39,278 nt of DNA from a virus (IMGVR_UViG_3300013132_000002:1-39278), one strand, 5' to 3'; positions 16,552-22,806 are shown, numbered from the stretch's first letter. Made by a program: numbers and translations. Notes: a model not told the origin generated them from the sequence alone.

Positions 16552-16790
16552 TGCTGGAGTGTCCTGACATGGCGGATGAGAAAGACAGCGGCATTGACCT
16601 CGTGAAGTATGGAGTTCTGTGGCAGCGCGTGCAGGACATGGACAAAAAAATGGACAAGATGGAGCGCCAGCTTGAGGAGCTTGTGGCCCTGGCCAACAAG
16701 TCCAAAGGTGGCCTCTGGCTTGGGATGAGCATCGCGTCCGGCTTTTCGGCGCTGGTTGGCTTCCTGGCCAGCCATTGGAAAGGGCACTGA
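16551..16790 (+). CDS. Holin-like protein, one membrane segment
   Basis: The gene starts on a TAATG overlap, with an alternative ATG at 16569 (MADEKDSG) that also has a ribosome site; the product is 79 or 73 residues. A hydrophilic N-terminus with LVKYGVLWQRVQ leads to a short coiled coil (MDKKMDKMERQLEELVALA), then a single hydrophobic helix (LWLGMSIASGFSALVGFL) and a short ASHWKGH tail. This is the layout of small one-membrane-span phage holins or holin partners. It opens the lysis cassette with an endolysin and a three-span holin-like protein. It could be an antiholin instead. Confidence 0.65.
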   Translation: MLECPDMADEKDSGIDLVKYGVLWQRVQDMDKKMDKMERQLEELVALANKSKGGLWLGMSIASGFSALVGFLASHWKGH

Positions 16791-16981
16791 TGCAAGAGCA
16801 GATCATGCAGATGGTTCGTGAGAACCCAAGGACGGTCAAAGACCTGTCAGACGCCACTGGCCTGTCCAAGCAAGACGTCGTCGCGCATCTGTCTGGTCTG
16901 CCTGTTCAAGAGGTGCGCACCGTCAGCCATGGTGGTCGTGGCCGTCCTGTGGTCGTCATTCACTACGTCGCAAAATCATGA
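16790..16981 (+). CDS. Small winged-helix/HTH-like protein
   Basis: The start is the ATG on a TGATG overlap with the holin-like gene, giving 63 residues. The protein has a helix-turn-helix pattern (VRENPRTVKDLSDATGLSKQ, then DVVAHLSGL) followed by a wing-like basic hairpin (VSHGGRGRPVVVIHYVAKS). This suggests a DNA-binding regulator of the MarR/winged-helix kind. Its location inside the lysis cassette is unusual and may indicate timing control. It overlaps the endolysin start by four bases (16978-16981). The function is inferred from fold pattern only. Confidence 0.62.
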   Translation: MQEQIMQMVRENPRTVKDLSDATGLSKQDVVAHLSGLPVQEVRTVSHGGRGRPVVVIHYVAKS

Positions 16982-17349
16982 ACTGGTCAGACTACCCAAA
17001 CTTCAGCAAGGCAGAGTTTGATTGCAAGCACACCGGACTGAATGGGATGCTGCCTGAGTTCATGGAACGCCTCCAGGCGCTTCGCACGGAGTACGGCAAG
17101 GCCATGACCATCACAAGTGGCTACAGGCACCCCACGCACCCTGTGGAGGCCAGGAAAGGCCGATCTGATGGCGAGCACACCCGTGGCATGTGCTGCGACG
17201 TGGCGTGCACGAATGGCTCTGATCGGTACGAGCTGATCCGCTTGGCGCTGAAGCACGGCTTCCACCGCATCGGCATTGCAAAGAACTTCATCCACCTTGG
17301 GCTTGGTGGCCATGGCCTGCCGTCCAAAGTGATCTGGGAGTACCAATGA
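16978..17349 (+). CDS. Endolysin, M15 family peptidase
   Basis: The 123-residue protein fits the M15A/M15_3 zinc peptidase family, which cleaves peptide cross-links of peptidoglycan. The conserved ITSGYRHPTHP segment (residues 45-55) and the zinc ligands His67 and Asp74 in GEHTRGMCCDVAC, with His106 in NFIHLG, are present. There is no signal peptide, so export depends on a holin. It begins with FSKAEFDCKHTG, as in other phage M15 enzymes. It is flanked by the holin-like genes and overlaps the downstream holin by ATGA, a standard lysis cassette. Confidence 0.9.
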   Translation: MNWSDYPNFSKAEFDCKHTGLNGMLPEFMERLQALRTEYGKAMTITSGYRHPTHPVEARKGRSDGEHTRGMCCDVACTNGSDRYELIRLALKHGFHRIGIAKNFIHLGLGGHGLPSKVIWEYQ

Positions 17350-17735
17350 TCCAAGCACTCGTCCCCGCACTTGCCCCGATCATCGGCAAGGTCGTTGGCA
17401 ACTTGTTTCCCGACCCGACCGAGAAGGCAAAGGCAGAAGCAGAAGCCATGCGCCAGCTGCTGGCCCACCAGAGCGAGATTGAATCAGCTGCGGCCAAGAT
17501 CATCCAGACCGAGGCGGCTAGCACACACTGGCTCGCAGCCAACTGGCGACCCCTGGTCATGATCGTCTTTTGTGGGCTCATCGTAGCCAGGTGGTTCGGC
17601 TGGGCGGCCCCCAACCTGTCCGAAGCCGAGTATCTGAAGCTTTGGAGCATTGTGGAGTTTGGCCTCGGCGGCTACGTGATTGGCCGCTCGGTCGAGAAGG
17701 TAGCTCCTAGCATCGCCTCGGCCATGAGGAAATAA
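17346..17735 (+). CDS. Holin, GTA/3TM holin family (PF11351-like)
   Basis: The 129-residue protein starts with a hydrophobic segment (LVPALAPIIGKVVGNLFPD), then a charged helix with EKAKAEAEAMRQLLAHQSEI, then ASTHWLAANWRPLVMIVFCG, the hallmark W..NWRPL segment of this holin family, and a final segment YLKLWSIVEFGLGGYVIGRS. Three hydrophobic segments would create the inner-membrane lesion that releases the endolysin. The ribosome site GGGAG is 5 bases from the ATG. It is the last gene of the late arm, and no i-spanin/o-spanin pair follows it. Confidence 0.86.
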   Translation: MIQALVPALAPIIGKVVGNLFPDPTEKAKAEAEAMRQLLAHQSEIESAAAKIIQTEAASTHWLAANWRPLVMIVFCGLIVARWFGWAAPNLSEAEYLKLWSIVEFGLGGYVIGRSVEKVAPSIASAMRK

Positions 17736-17763
17736 CAGGAAGCCATGTAGGTCATGACGAAAT

Positions 17764-17800
17764 AGAAAGGCCTAGGGCAACTAAGCTCTAGGCCTTTTCT
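17764..17800. terminator. Bidirectional rho-independent terminator between convergent arms
   Basis: AAAGGCCTAG at 17766-17775 pairs with CTAGGCCTTT at 17788-17797, flanked by A-rich sequence on the left and TTTTCT on the right, so U tracts follow the stem in both directions. It lies 30 bases after the holin stop and 26 bases before the leftward dCMP deaminase stop. A second, smaller hairpin (CCCTCGGG, TCAT, CCCTGAGGG at 17805-17825) abuts the deaminase end and may be a further leftward stop. Confidence 0.85.
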
Positions 17801-17825
17801 GTATCCCTCGGGTCATCCCTGAGGG

Positions 17826-18293
17826 TCAAATCTCCACAATAATCTGTTCCCAGGACCTGCCGGCACCAGTCCACAAGTTTCTGGCCGCCGAGTGCGGGTA
17901 CTCCTCCACATAGACGATCCGTTCACAGCTGGTGTTGAGCAGCAACTTGCAGCAGGTCACGCAGGGACTGGCTGTCACGTAGACCGTGTGGATTTGGTAG
18001 ATGTCCCGACACTGCAGCAGCGCGTTCTGCTCCGCGTGGATCGCTTGGCAGCCATCGAGGTTCGTGCCGCTTGGCGACCTAGCCCCCTCGCAAGCATGAG
18101 GAAAGCCAAGCGGGTGGTACGGGTCGTGCTGATTGCAGTGCGGTAGACCAGCCGCGACCCCGTTGTAGCCGGTGGCCAACACGTGGCCCCGAGCATTCAG
18201 CAGCACACAACCCACCTGACGGCGGCAGCACGTGGCCCGTTGGGCTGTCAGCAAGGCCAGCTTCAGGGCCCACTCATCGCGGCTGGGTCTCAT
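17826..18293 (-). CDS. dCMP deaminase (ComEB/T4 cd-like)
   Basis: The 155-residue enzyme carries the zinc-dependent deaminase motifs His86-Ala-Glu88 (IHAEQNALL) and Pro110-Cys111-Val-Thr-Cys114 (SPCVTCCKLL), plus the upstream CRRQVGCVLLN and ATGYNGVAAG segments of the dCMP deaminase family. It would convert dCMP to dUMP, feeding thymidylate synthesis. The start is the ATG two bases after the TS-like stop; GGGAGGTG upstream supports it. It is the last gene of the leftward nucleotide module. T4 likewise pairs a dCMP deaminase with dCMP hydroxymethylase, so its presence is compatible with either dUMP or dCMP as the partner enzyme's substrate. Confidence 0.9.
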   Translation of the reverse strand: MRPSRDEWALKLALLTAQRATCCRRQVGCVLLNARGHVLATGYNGVAAGLPHCNQHDPYHPLGFPHACEGARSPSGTNLDGCQAIHAEQNALLQCRDIYQIHTVYVTASPCVTCCKLLLNTSCERIVYVEEYPHSAARNLWTGAGRSWEQIIVEI

Positions 18294-18294
18294 G

Positions 18295-19077
18295 TTACAC
18301 CTCCCACCAGCGGCGCGCGTCACCTGGCCGGCTGTCACGCAGATCCTTGAGCTCGGACATGAGGAACTGCGGGTCGTTCCAGAGCAGTTTGGGAGTCTCG
18401 ATTTGATCAAGCACCGTGCTACCAAGGCACATCTTCGCGTCGTCCCAGTTGGTCTCGTACAGGTGGCTGCTGGCCGCCGTCAGGAACAACCGACCGGGTG
18501 ACACAGCGTCGGCAGTCAGCCGGTGCTCGTTCAACAGGCCGCAGACTAGGTGGCTGAGCATGCTGAAGTTGAACACGTCATACGGCACGCCCAGCCAGAC
18601 GTCGCTGGACCGCATGAACACGTGGGCATTGAGCTTGCCACCGCGGATGTTGAAGAACACTGCCACCGTGCACGGCACGTCCTTGGTGTTGGGCGGGCAC
18701 TCACGCCAGATGGTCAGGCCAGCTTGGCGGCTGTCCTCATCTGCCTGCAGTTTCTCGATGATGTACGGCAGCTGCGCCACGATCTTGGGGCCGTAGGCAC
18801 CGAAAAACCGTTCGCCGTCGTCTGAGAAGGCGGCGATGCGGCTGTTGTATGGGGCGATGGTCTCGACCCGGTCGTCGCCAGACAGGATCCAGAACGCCTC
18901 GGCCACCATGAACTTGTAGCTCAGACTGCGATCAGGCACGCGAAGCACCGGCTTCCGCATGTCGACCTCAATGGTCCGCTGCGGAATCTCCTTGGTCAAC
19001 TTGCCCCTGGGCGATACCAGATCCCCATTGGCCAAGATGTCGTTGACGGCATTGAGCCACACTCGTGAAAAGTCCAT
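18295..19077 (-). CDS. Thymidylate synthase homologue with Asn-to-Asp switch; predicted dCMP hydroxymethylase/methylase
   Basis: The 260-residue protein has the ThyA fold pattern: nucleophile Cys136 in DVPCTVAVFF, the MRSSDVWLGVPYDVFNFSML block (residues 155-174), and SSHLYETNWDDA with His205 and Tyr207. In true thymidylate synthases the block reads LGxPFN and the Asn reads uracil; here it is Asp167. Asp at this place is the hallmark of T4 dCMP hydroxymethylase, and Asn-to-Asp mutants of thymidylate synthase act on dCMP. The usual PCH is PCT, also as in the T4 enzyme. The phage has ThyX for dTMP, so this enzyme is probably specialised for 5-hydroxymethyl- or 5-methyl-dCMP. AAGGAG supports the ATG at 19077. 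Confidence 0.82.
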   Translation of the reverse strand: MDFSRVWLNAVNDILANGDLVSPRGKLTKEIPQRTIEVDMRKPVLRVPDRSLSYKFMVAEAFWILSGDDRVETIAPYNSRIAAFSDDGERFFGAYGPKIVAQLPYIIEKLQADEDSRQAGLTIWRECPPNTKDVPCTVAVFFNIRGGKLNAHVFMRSSDVWLGVPYDVFNFSMLSHLVCGLLNEHRLTADAVSPGRLFLTAASSHLYETNWDDAKMCLGSTVLDQIETPKLLWNDPQFLMSELKDLRDSRPGDARRWWEV

Positions 19078-19087
19078 GTCGTGCTCC

Positions 19088-19999
19088 TTAGATGAGGTCC
19101 AGCAGCGGGTACCGCTGGCCATGTTTGAATCGCTTCCAGTTCTGCGGGTGCTGAACGCTTGCCGCCTTGATCTTCAGCCGGTACAGCTGCTGGTAGGCCT
19201 CGGTGCCGAGTGTGATGATGCGCTCAGGGTTCAGGTCGTAGAGCACCGACAGATCTTGGTCGGAGTTCAACCAAAGAATCTGGTCCTCGCCCACCTCGAT
19301 CAGATCGAGCTTGTCAGCCAGCCACTGGCTGCAACCCTCGCCGCTGAATGAAGCGAATGGCCACTGGTAGAACGGGTCACAGTCTTTGCGCTCGGCAAAA
19401 GCCTCGCCAATTAGCACAACGCGCCCATCCCAGTTGCCAGCCGAAGCCAGATCTAACGGGTGCTGGCGCATGCGCAGACCCTCGATCGTGAGAGCCAGTT
19501 TAGTATCGGCAAACAGGTCGCCCTTGGTGTAGTCGTAGTCCAGCATCGGCAGGTCTGTGGCCTGCTCGGCATAGATGTCGTAGACCGTCTTGAGCTGGTG
19601 TTCGTTGTCCAGCATCTCCATGTGCTTGCGGCTGAGGTAGTTGGTCTTGACAGTCTCCCACTCAGGTTGACACTTGACGACCACGGCACCGCAACGCATG
19701 GCCAGACGCTCGAGCATCCGCCGGCTTGCATCAGTCAGTCGGTCGCGGCCCTCGCGGAAGGCCACCCCGTAGGGCACCTCGCTCAACCAGCAGCGATCGA
19801 ACACCACGTCTTGGTAGCCAAGCAGTGCAGGTAGCATGGCCTCCACGTACATGCGACCCAGGTTGCGACTGACTCGCGGCAGAGCCGGGAAGTGCACGTA
19901 CTTGGCGCCGGTCGACTCAGCGAAGACCTTGGCCGCCGTGCTCTTGCCGCCACCGTCAGGGCCTTCGAAGATGGTCAGTTTGCAGCTCACTTTGTCCAT
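19088..19999 (-). CDS. Deoxynucleoside monophosphate kinase fused to UDG-like domain
   Basis: The 303-residue protein has two domains. Residues 1-170 are a thymidylate-kinase-like P-loop enzyme: Walker A at 13-21 (GPDGGGKST), a DRC/LSE segment at 68-74 (FDRCWLSEVPYG), and a lid-like basic helix near 119-130. Residues 190-292 resemble the uracil-DNA glycosylase superfamily: VVLIGEAFAERKD near 194-206, PFASFSGEG, ILWLNSD (241-247), ITLGTEAYQQL (262-272) and VQHPQNWKRF (282-291). Such a fusion is unusual. The kinase could phosphorylate the product of the adjacent TS homologue; the UDG-like part may bind or excise a base. The ATG at 19999 has GGAGGAG upstream and overlaps the previous gene by 13 bases. 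Confidence 0.8.
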   Translation of the reverse strand: MDKVSCKLTIFEGPDGGGKSTAAKVFAESTGAKYVHFPALPRVSRNLGRMYVEAMLPALLGYQDVVFDRCWLSEVPYGVAFREGRDRLTDASRRMLERLAMRCGAVVVKCQPEWETVKTNYLSRKHMEMLDNEHQLKTVYDIYAEQATDLPMLDYDYTKGDLFADTKLALTIEGLRMRQHPLDLASAGNWDGRVVLIGEAFAERKDCDPFYQWPFASFSGEGCSQWLADKLDLIEVGEDQILWLNSDQDLSVLYDLNPERIITLGTEAYQQLYRLKIKAASVQHPQNWKRFKHGQRYPLLDLI

Positions 20000-20385
20000 G
20001 ACAGAATCTCCTCCAGTCGTGCCTCGGGGCCAACCCAACCAACGGGCTTCTTGACGTCAAAGGCGCTGCCCCGCTTGCTGTCCTCAGCCTTGACCACGCG
20101 GACCTTGGCCATGTTGCATGAGTGCACGGCGTGCATGCCAGCATGCCACTGAGCTGGGTTGATGCCAGCAAACAGCGCCGTGCCGTAGGCCACGTAGGCC
20201 AGATCCAGCAAGGCGTCAAAGGCCTTGGTCTTGTTGCCCTCAGCCAGCGCCTCCTTGAGCTCGTCCAGCTCCTCTTGCAGGAACTTGACTCGGAACTCTT
20301 GGGCCGAGGGATCGTTCATGAGCTGATCGTCGGTCCCCATGGGGAGACCGAACTTCTCATGGAATTCAGCGACATTTCCGATCAT
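19987..20385 (-). CDS. MazG/PRA-PH-like nucleotide pyrophosphohydrolase
   Basis: The 132-residue all-alpha protein contains the metal-binding pattern EELDELKEAL (Glu38, Glu39, Glu42) followed by AFDALLDLAYVAYG (Asp57, Asp61), typical of MazG/phosphoribosyl-ATP pyrophosphohydrolase-type NTPases. These hydrolyse (d)NTPs to monophosphates and pyrophosphate. In phages that replace cytosine a dCTPase removes dCTP and yields dCMP for hydroxymethylation; placed next to a dCMP-type TS homologue, this protein is a candidate for that job, though the specificity cannot be read from sequence. The start overlaps the preceding stop (TGATG) and AGGAG is upstream. Confidence 0.82.
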   Translation of the reverse strand: MIGNVAEFHEKFGLPMGTDDQLMNDPSAQEFRVKFLQEELDELKEALAEGNKTKAFDALLDLAYVAYGTALFAGINPAQWHAGMHAVHSCNMAKVRVVKAEDSKRGSAFDVKKPVGWVGPEARLEEILSWTK

Positions 20386-21215
20386 CAGAACGGCGCTCCT
20401 TTCGTGGCTTTGCGGGCAACTGGCTTGACCGGCTTACCGTCAGCGGCCTTGCGGCAGACCCAGAGGTTGTTGCGTGCGTGGTCAGGATACAGGCAGCCAA
20501 AGATGTTGCTGATGGCGTCGTTGTCGAAGTACTGCTCAAGCCCTTGGCGCACCTGCTTGATGGCGTCCAGCATCTTCTTGCCGTCAACACCAGGAATCTG
20601 CGGTTCGACCTTGCCAATGTGCTTGATGTCCATGAACGTGCCGAAGCGGCGCTCGATGGCGTAGCCCGCCTTCTCGATGTAGCCCTGCAGCTCAGGCACG
20701 GTGTACTCATGAATGTGGTTGGCCGCGTGGCGCTTGCCGTCGTAGACCGGCGTCGACAGAAGCAACACGCCGCCCGGCTTGGTGGCTGCGAACATGGCCT
20801 TGAGCAGGTTGATGCCGTGCTCGACCTTCATGTGCTCGACGACCTCATAGTTGACGACGACGTCGAAGCCCTCAGGGCGCGCCTTCAACAGTTCCTTGTA
20901 ACGCTCAACGAAGTTGAACTCGCCATGGAACGTCAGACGCTGGCTGTTGGACGGCTTCAGCTTGTTGAGGTCCACGCCAGTATAGTGGTTGACATGAGCC
21001 GCAGCACCACCGGTGAGAATCTTGCTGAGCGGTTTGTCTTCGCCGCAGCCAACTTCGAGCACGTTGTGCTTGGCAGTGATGAAGCGACGGGCAAAGCTCC
21101 AGCGCCAGAAGTGGGCGGAGTAGTCGCGGTGGAGGGTGCGGCCATGGCCTGCTTCGTGCAGCTGAGTGGTGTCATAGTCACGGGTGTCGCGGGAAACTTC
21201 TTTGACTTTAGGCAT
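20385..21215 (-). CDS. SAM-dependent methyltransferase (class I)
   Basis: The 276-residue protein has motif I NVLEVGCGEDKPL (about residues 51-63), an acidic strand end YTGVDLNKLK, and FDVVVNYEVVEHM followed by KPGGVLLLSTPVYDG, the usual class I methyltransferase layout with SAM bound at the Gly-rich loop. The C-terminal 70 residues are basic (KPVKPVARKATKGAPF). I cannot see a DNA-methylase catalytic motif (DPPY, or the PC of C5 enzymes), so a small-molecule, base or protein substrate is possible. As the first gene of the nucleotide module it may act on a modified nucleotide or DNA base. AAGGAATC precedes the ATG. Confidence 0.8.
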   Translation of the reverse strand: MPKVKEVSRDTRDYDTTQLHEAGHGRTLHRDYSAHFWRWSFARRFITAKHNVLEVGCGEDKPLSKILTGGAAAHVNHYTGVDLNKLKPSNSQRLTFHGEFNFVERYKELLKARPEGFDVVVNYEVVEHMKVEHGINLLKAMFAATKPGGVLLLSTPVYDGKRHAANHIHEYTVPELQGYIEKAGYAIERRFGTFMDIKHIGKVEPQIPGVDGKKMLDAIKQVRQGLEQYFDNDAISNIFGCLYPDHARNNLWVCRKAADGKPVKPVARKATKGAPF

Positions 21216-21247
21216 GATGATTCCTTATTGGATTGTTTGCCGTTGGT

Positions 21248-21271
21248 GAGGCGCCTTGTCGGCGGCGCCTC
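21248..21271 (-). other. Perfect GC-rich hairpin between early genes
   Basis: GAGGCGCC and GGCGCCTC pair perfectly over 8 bp with an 8-base loop, directly downstream of the gene at 21281 and 33 bases before the methyltransferase ATG. There is no T run in the direction of transcription, so it is more likely an RNA stability or processing element, or a weak terminator that lowers expression of the nucleotide module. Confidence 0.45.
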
Positions 21272-21280
21272 GAGGCCGTC

Positions 21281-21913
21281 TTACTTCGCCATTTTGGCTT
21301 CAGGCGGGTTCTGCCCCTGCTTCTTCAGGTGGTTGCGGTACCACTTGACGTAGCCGCGCTTCTTCTCGTCCAGACCAAACTCGGCTTGGACCTTCTCGAA
21401 GATTTGGTCGTCGGTCAGTTTGCCGGCCATGATCAGGTCTTGGAACATCTGGGCGGCCGACAGTTTCTTCTCGCCAGGCTTGGTGGCCTTAGCTGGTTTG
21501 GCCGCTGGTTTCGCGACCTTGGCCTTAGGCTCCTTGACCTCAGTGTCTGTTGCGCGGCGTCCTGCCTTGGGTGCCGCTTCCTTCTTCACCGGCTTCTCAG
21601 CAGCGGCTTGCTTCTTGGTGGTAGCCATTTCGAGCTCCTGTTTACTCACGTTGACGACTTGGCCCAGGTAATCCAGAGCCTCCTTAGACGCCCCAATGGT
21701 CTGGCTGTAGTTCAGAAAGAGCTGAGCAGCTTTCTCAATGGGGTAGTTGACCATCGGCTCATACCGTTGGTCGAACGAATCCGCCGACGTTGCCTGCACC
21801 TGCAGACCTTCACTGACGTCGAGCGGGATGAACTTGACTTGACCTGCAACACGCGCCACCTCGATGCACGTGCGCCGCTGCCTGTCGTAGCAGGGCACCA
21901 TTGGTTTTGCCAT
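21281..21913 (-). CDS. Early protein with Lys/Ala-rich linker and small C-terminal helical domain
   Basis: The 210-residue product has an N-terminal segment (residues 1-94) with no recognised motif, a long Lys/Ala/Pro linker (about 96-150, histone-tail-like), and a C-terminal domain (LIMAGKLTDDQIFEKVQAEF, then GYVKWYRNHLKKQG). That domain is paralogous to the C-terminus of the gene at 22316. Residue 96 is a Met (ATG at 21628) with a strong ribosome site (AGGAG, 6 bases upstream), so a 115-residue short form may be made as well. Composition suggests nucleic-acid binding. Its own ATG has GGAGAG upstream and overlaps the prior stop (TAATG). Confidence 0.72.
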   Translation of the reverse strand: MAKPMVPCYDRQRRTCIEVARVAGQVKFIPLDVSEGLQVQATSADSFDQRYEPMVNYPIEKAAQLFLNYSQTIGASKEALDYLGQVVNVSKQELEMATTKKQAAAEKPVKKEAAPKAGRRATDTEVKEPKAKVAKPAAKPAKATKPGEKKLSAAQMFQDLIMAGKLTDDQIFEKVQAEFGLDEKKRGYVKWYRNHLKKQGQNPPEAKMAK

Positions 21914-22131
21914 TACTTCTCTCCAGATAGTTTGTCAGCTGTGACAGATAATTCCAGCAGGCCTTGCATCAGGACCTTGGCGTCCGGCCAGTATTGCGGG
22001 CCGTAGACCTGCCAGTGAAATTGCACGGTGCCATGCTTCTTGGTCACCAAGGCGCGAGGGCCGCCGTCGATGTACAGCTGAAACCGTTGCTCATCGTGCG
22101 TGCTCTCGTCGCGGATCTCGATGGTGTCCAT
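21913..22131 (-). CDS. Hypothetical small early protein (72 aa)
   Basis: The start is the ATG at 22131, overlapping the preceding stop, giving MDTIEIRDESTHDEQRFQLY. The protein is a compact alpha/beta sequence with strands FQLYIDGGPRALVTKK and VQFHWQVYGPQYWPDA followed by a helix (LMQGLLELSVTADKL). It contains no catalytic motif and I do not recognise the family. It is in a run of tightly overlapping small genes (21281-22714) under promoter P2, a typical place for host-takeover or regulatory proteins. Confidence 0.68.
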   Translation of the reverse strand: MDTIEIRDESTHDEQRFQLYIDGGPRALVTKKHGTVQFHWQVYGPQYWPDAKVLMQGLLELSVTADKLSGEK

Positions 22132-22313
22132 TACTTGCACTCGCCGTTGAACGCTGGCCAACCCTGCTCGCCATTGGTCTGCTTCCAAAGCTGGACCATG
22201 TCGCAGTAGTGCTGCTCTTGGCGCTTGGCTTCTTCGTAGTCGTCGGTGCCAACTAGGCCCATGGCGACTACGAGGACGGCCAGCAGGCCGATGACTTGAT
22301 AGCGCTTCAGCAT
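22131..22313 (-). CDS. Small membrane-anchored protein with conserved Cys pair (60 aa)
   Basis: The ATG at 22313 has AAGGAGG 7 bases upstream; an in-frame TTG at 22319 is rejected. The N-terminus (MLKRYQVIGLLAVLVVAMGL) is a single membrane-spanning signal anchor. The remainder (DDYEEAKRQEQHYCDMVQLW, then NGEQGWPAFNGECK) is a short hydrophilic domain with two Cys residues that could form a disulfide in the periplasm. Small phage proteins with this YC.MV..W...GWP pattern recur in phages of proteobacteria, with unknown function. It could affect superinfection or the envelope; that is inference. Confidence 0.73.
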   Translation of the reverse strand: MLKRYQVIGLLAVLVVAMGLVGTDDYEEAKRQEQHYCDMVQLWKQTNGEQGWPAFNGECK

Positions 22314-22315
22314 GA

Positions 22316-22714
22316 TCAAGCCTCCTTAGGCAGCAGGCCCTTGCGCTTCATCTCGCAACGGTACCACGTCGGGTAGTGCTTCTTGGAGTCGTCGAGGTTG
22401 AAGCTGTCTTTGAGGACTGCCCACACCTCTTGGTTGGTGCGTCCGGCCAAGATCAGGTCACGGGCCAGTTGGCTGATGCCAGCACGCTTGGGCTTCTCAG
22501 TCTTGGCAGCTTTGACGGCGGCTGCGATGATGGTCTTGGGCTTCGGGTTCTTGAGCGACTCGAGGTGTTCAGCGGCAGCGCCAAGTTTGCACTCGAACTT
22601 GCCGTCGACCTTCGTGATGAAGAGGTCGTAATCGCGGGCTTGGATGCCGAGCTTGCGCAGGGCGGAGGTGGCAGAATCGCGTGAAGCGTAGGTCTTGGTG
22701 GTCTTGGTGGTCAT
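22316..22714 (-). CDS. Early protein, paralogue of the 21281 C-terminal domain
   Basis: The 132-residue protein starts MTTKTTKTYASRDSATSALR and has a first domain to about residue 55 ending in a strand pair (YDLFITKVDGKFECKLG), then a Lys/Ala linker. The C-terminal domain (ISQLARDLILAGRTNQEVWA, then KKHYPTWYRCEMKRKG) matches that of the gene at 21281. The shared domain resembles a small three-helix nucleic-acid-binding unit common in phage early regions, but I cannot name it. It is the first gene after promoter P2. GAGGGG precedes the ATG by 6 bases, and the stop overlaps the start of the next gene's region. Confidence 0.72.
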   Translation of the reverse strand: MTTKTTKTYASRDSATSALRKLGIQARDYDLFITKVDGKFECKLGAAAEHLESLKNPKPKTIIAAAVKAAKTEKPKRAGISQLARDLILAGRTNQEVWAVLKDSFNLDDSKKHYPTWYRCEMKRKGLLPKEA

Positions 22715-22768
22715 GGTAATCCCCTCAGCAAGGTTTCAGTCAAGCACCATTGCGTTGACCGTGATTAG

Positions 22769-22797
22769 ATTCTAGTGCAATGCAGTGGGCTTGTAAA
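22769..22797 (-). promoter_or_regulatory. Sigma70-type promoter P2 (-)
   Basis: On the minus strand TTTACA (22797-22792), 17 bases, then TAGAAT (22774-22769). The upstream block TTGAAAATAGGTG begins in the stop codon of the SNF2 helicase gene and is shared exactly with P3. Downstream, ATCTAATCACGGTCAA also matches P3 apart from one base. It drives the gene at 22714 and those beyond. Confidence 0.85.
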
Positions 22798-22806
22798 CAC
22801 CTATTT

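Noticed and set aside
18295-19077. Ordinary thymidylate synthase for dTMP
   Set aside because: The uracil-reading Asn is Asp, the post-nucleophile His is Thr, and a separate ThyX is encoded; ordinary ThyA function is therefore the less likely reading, though not excluded.
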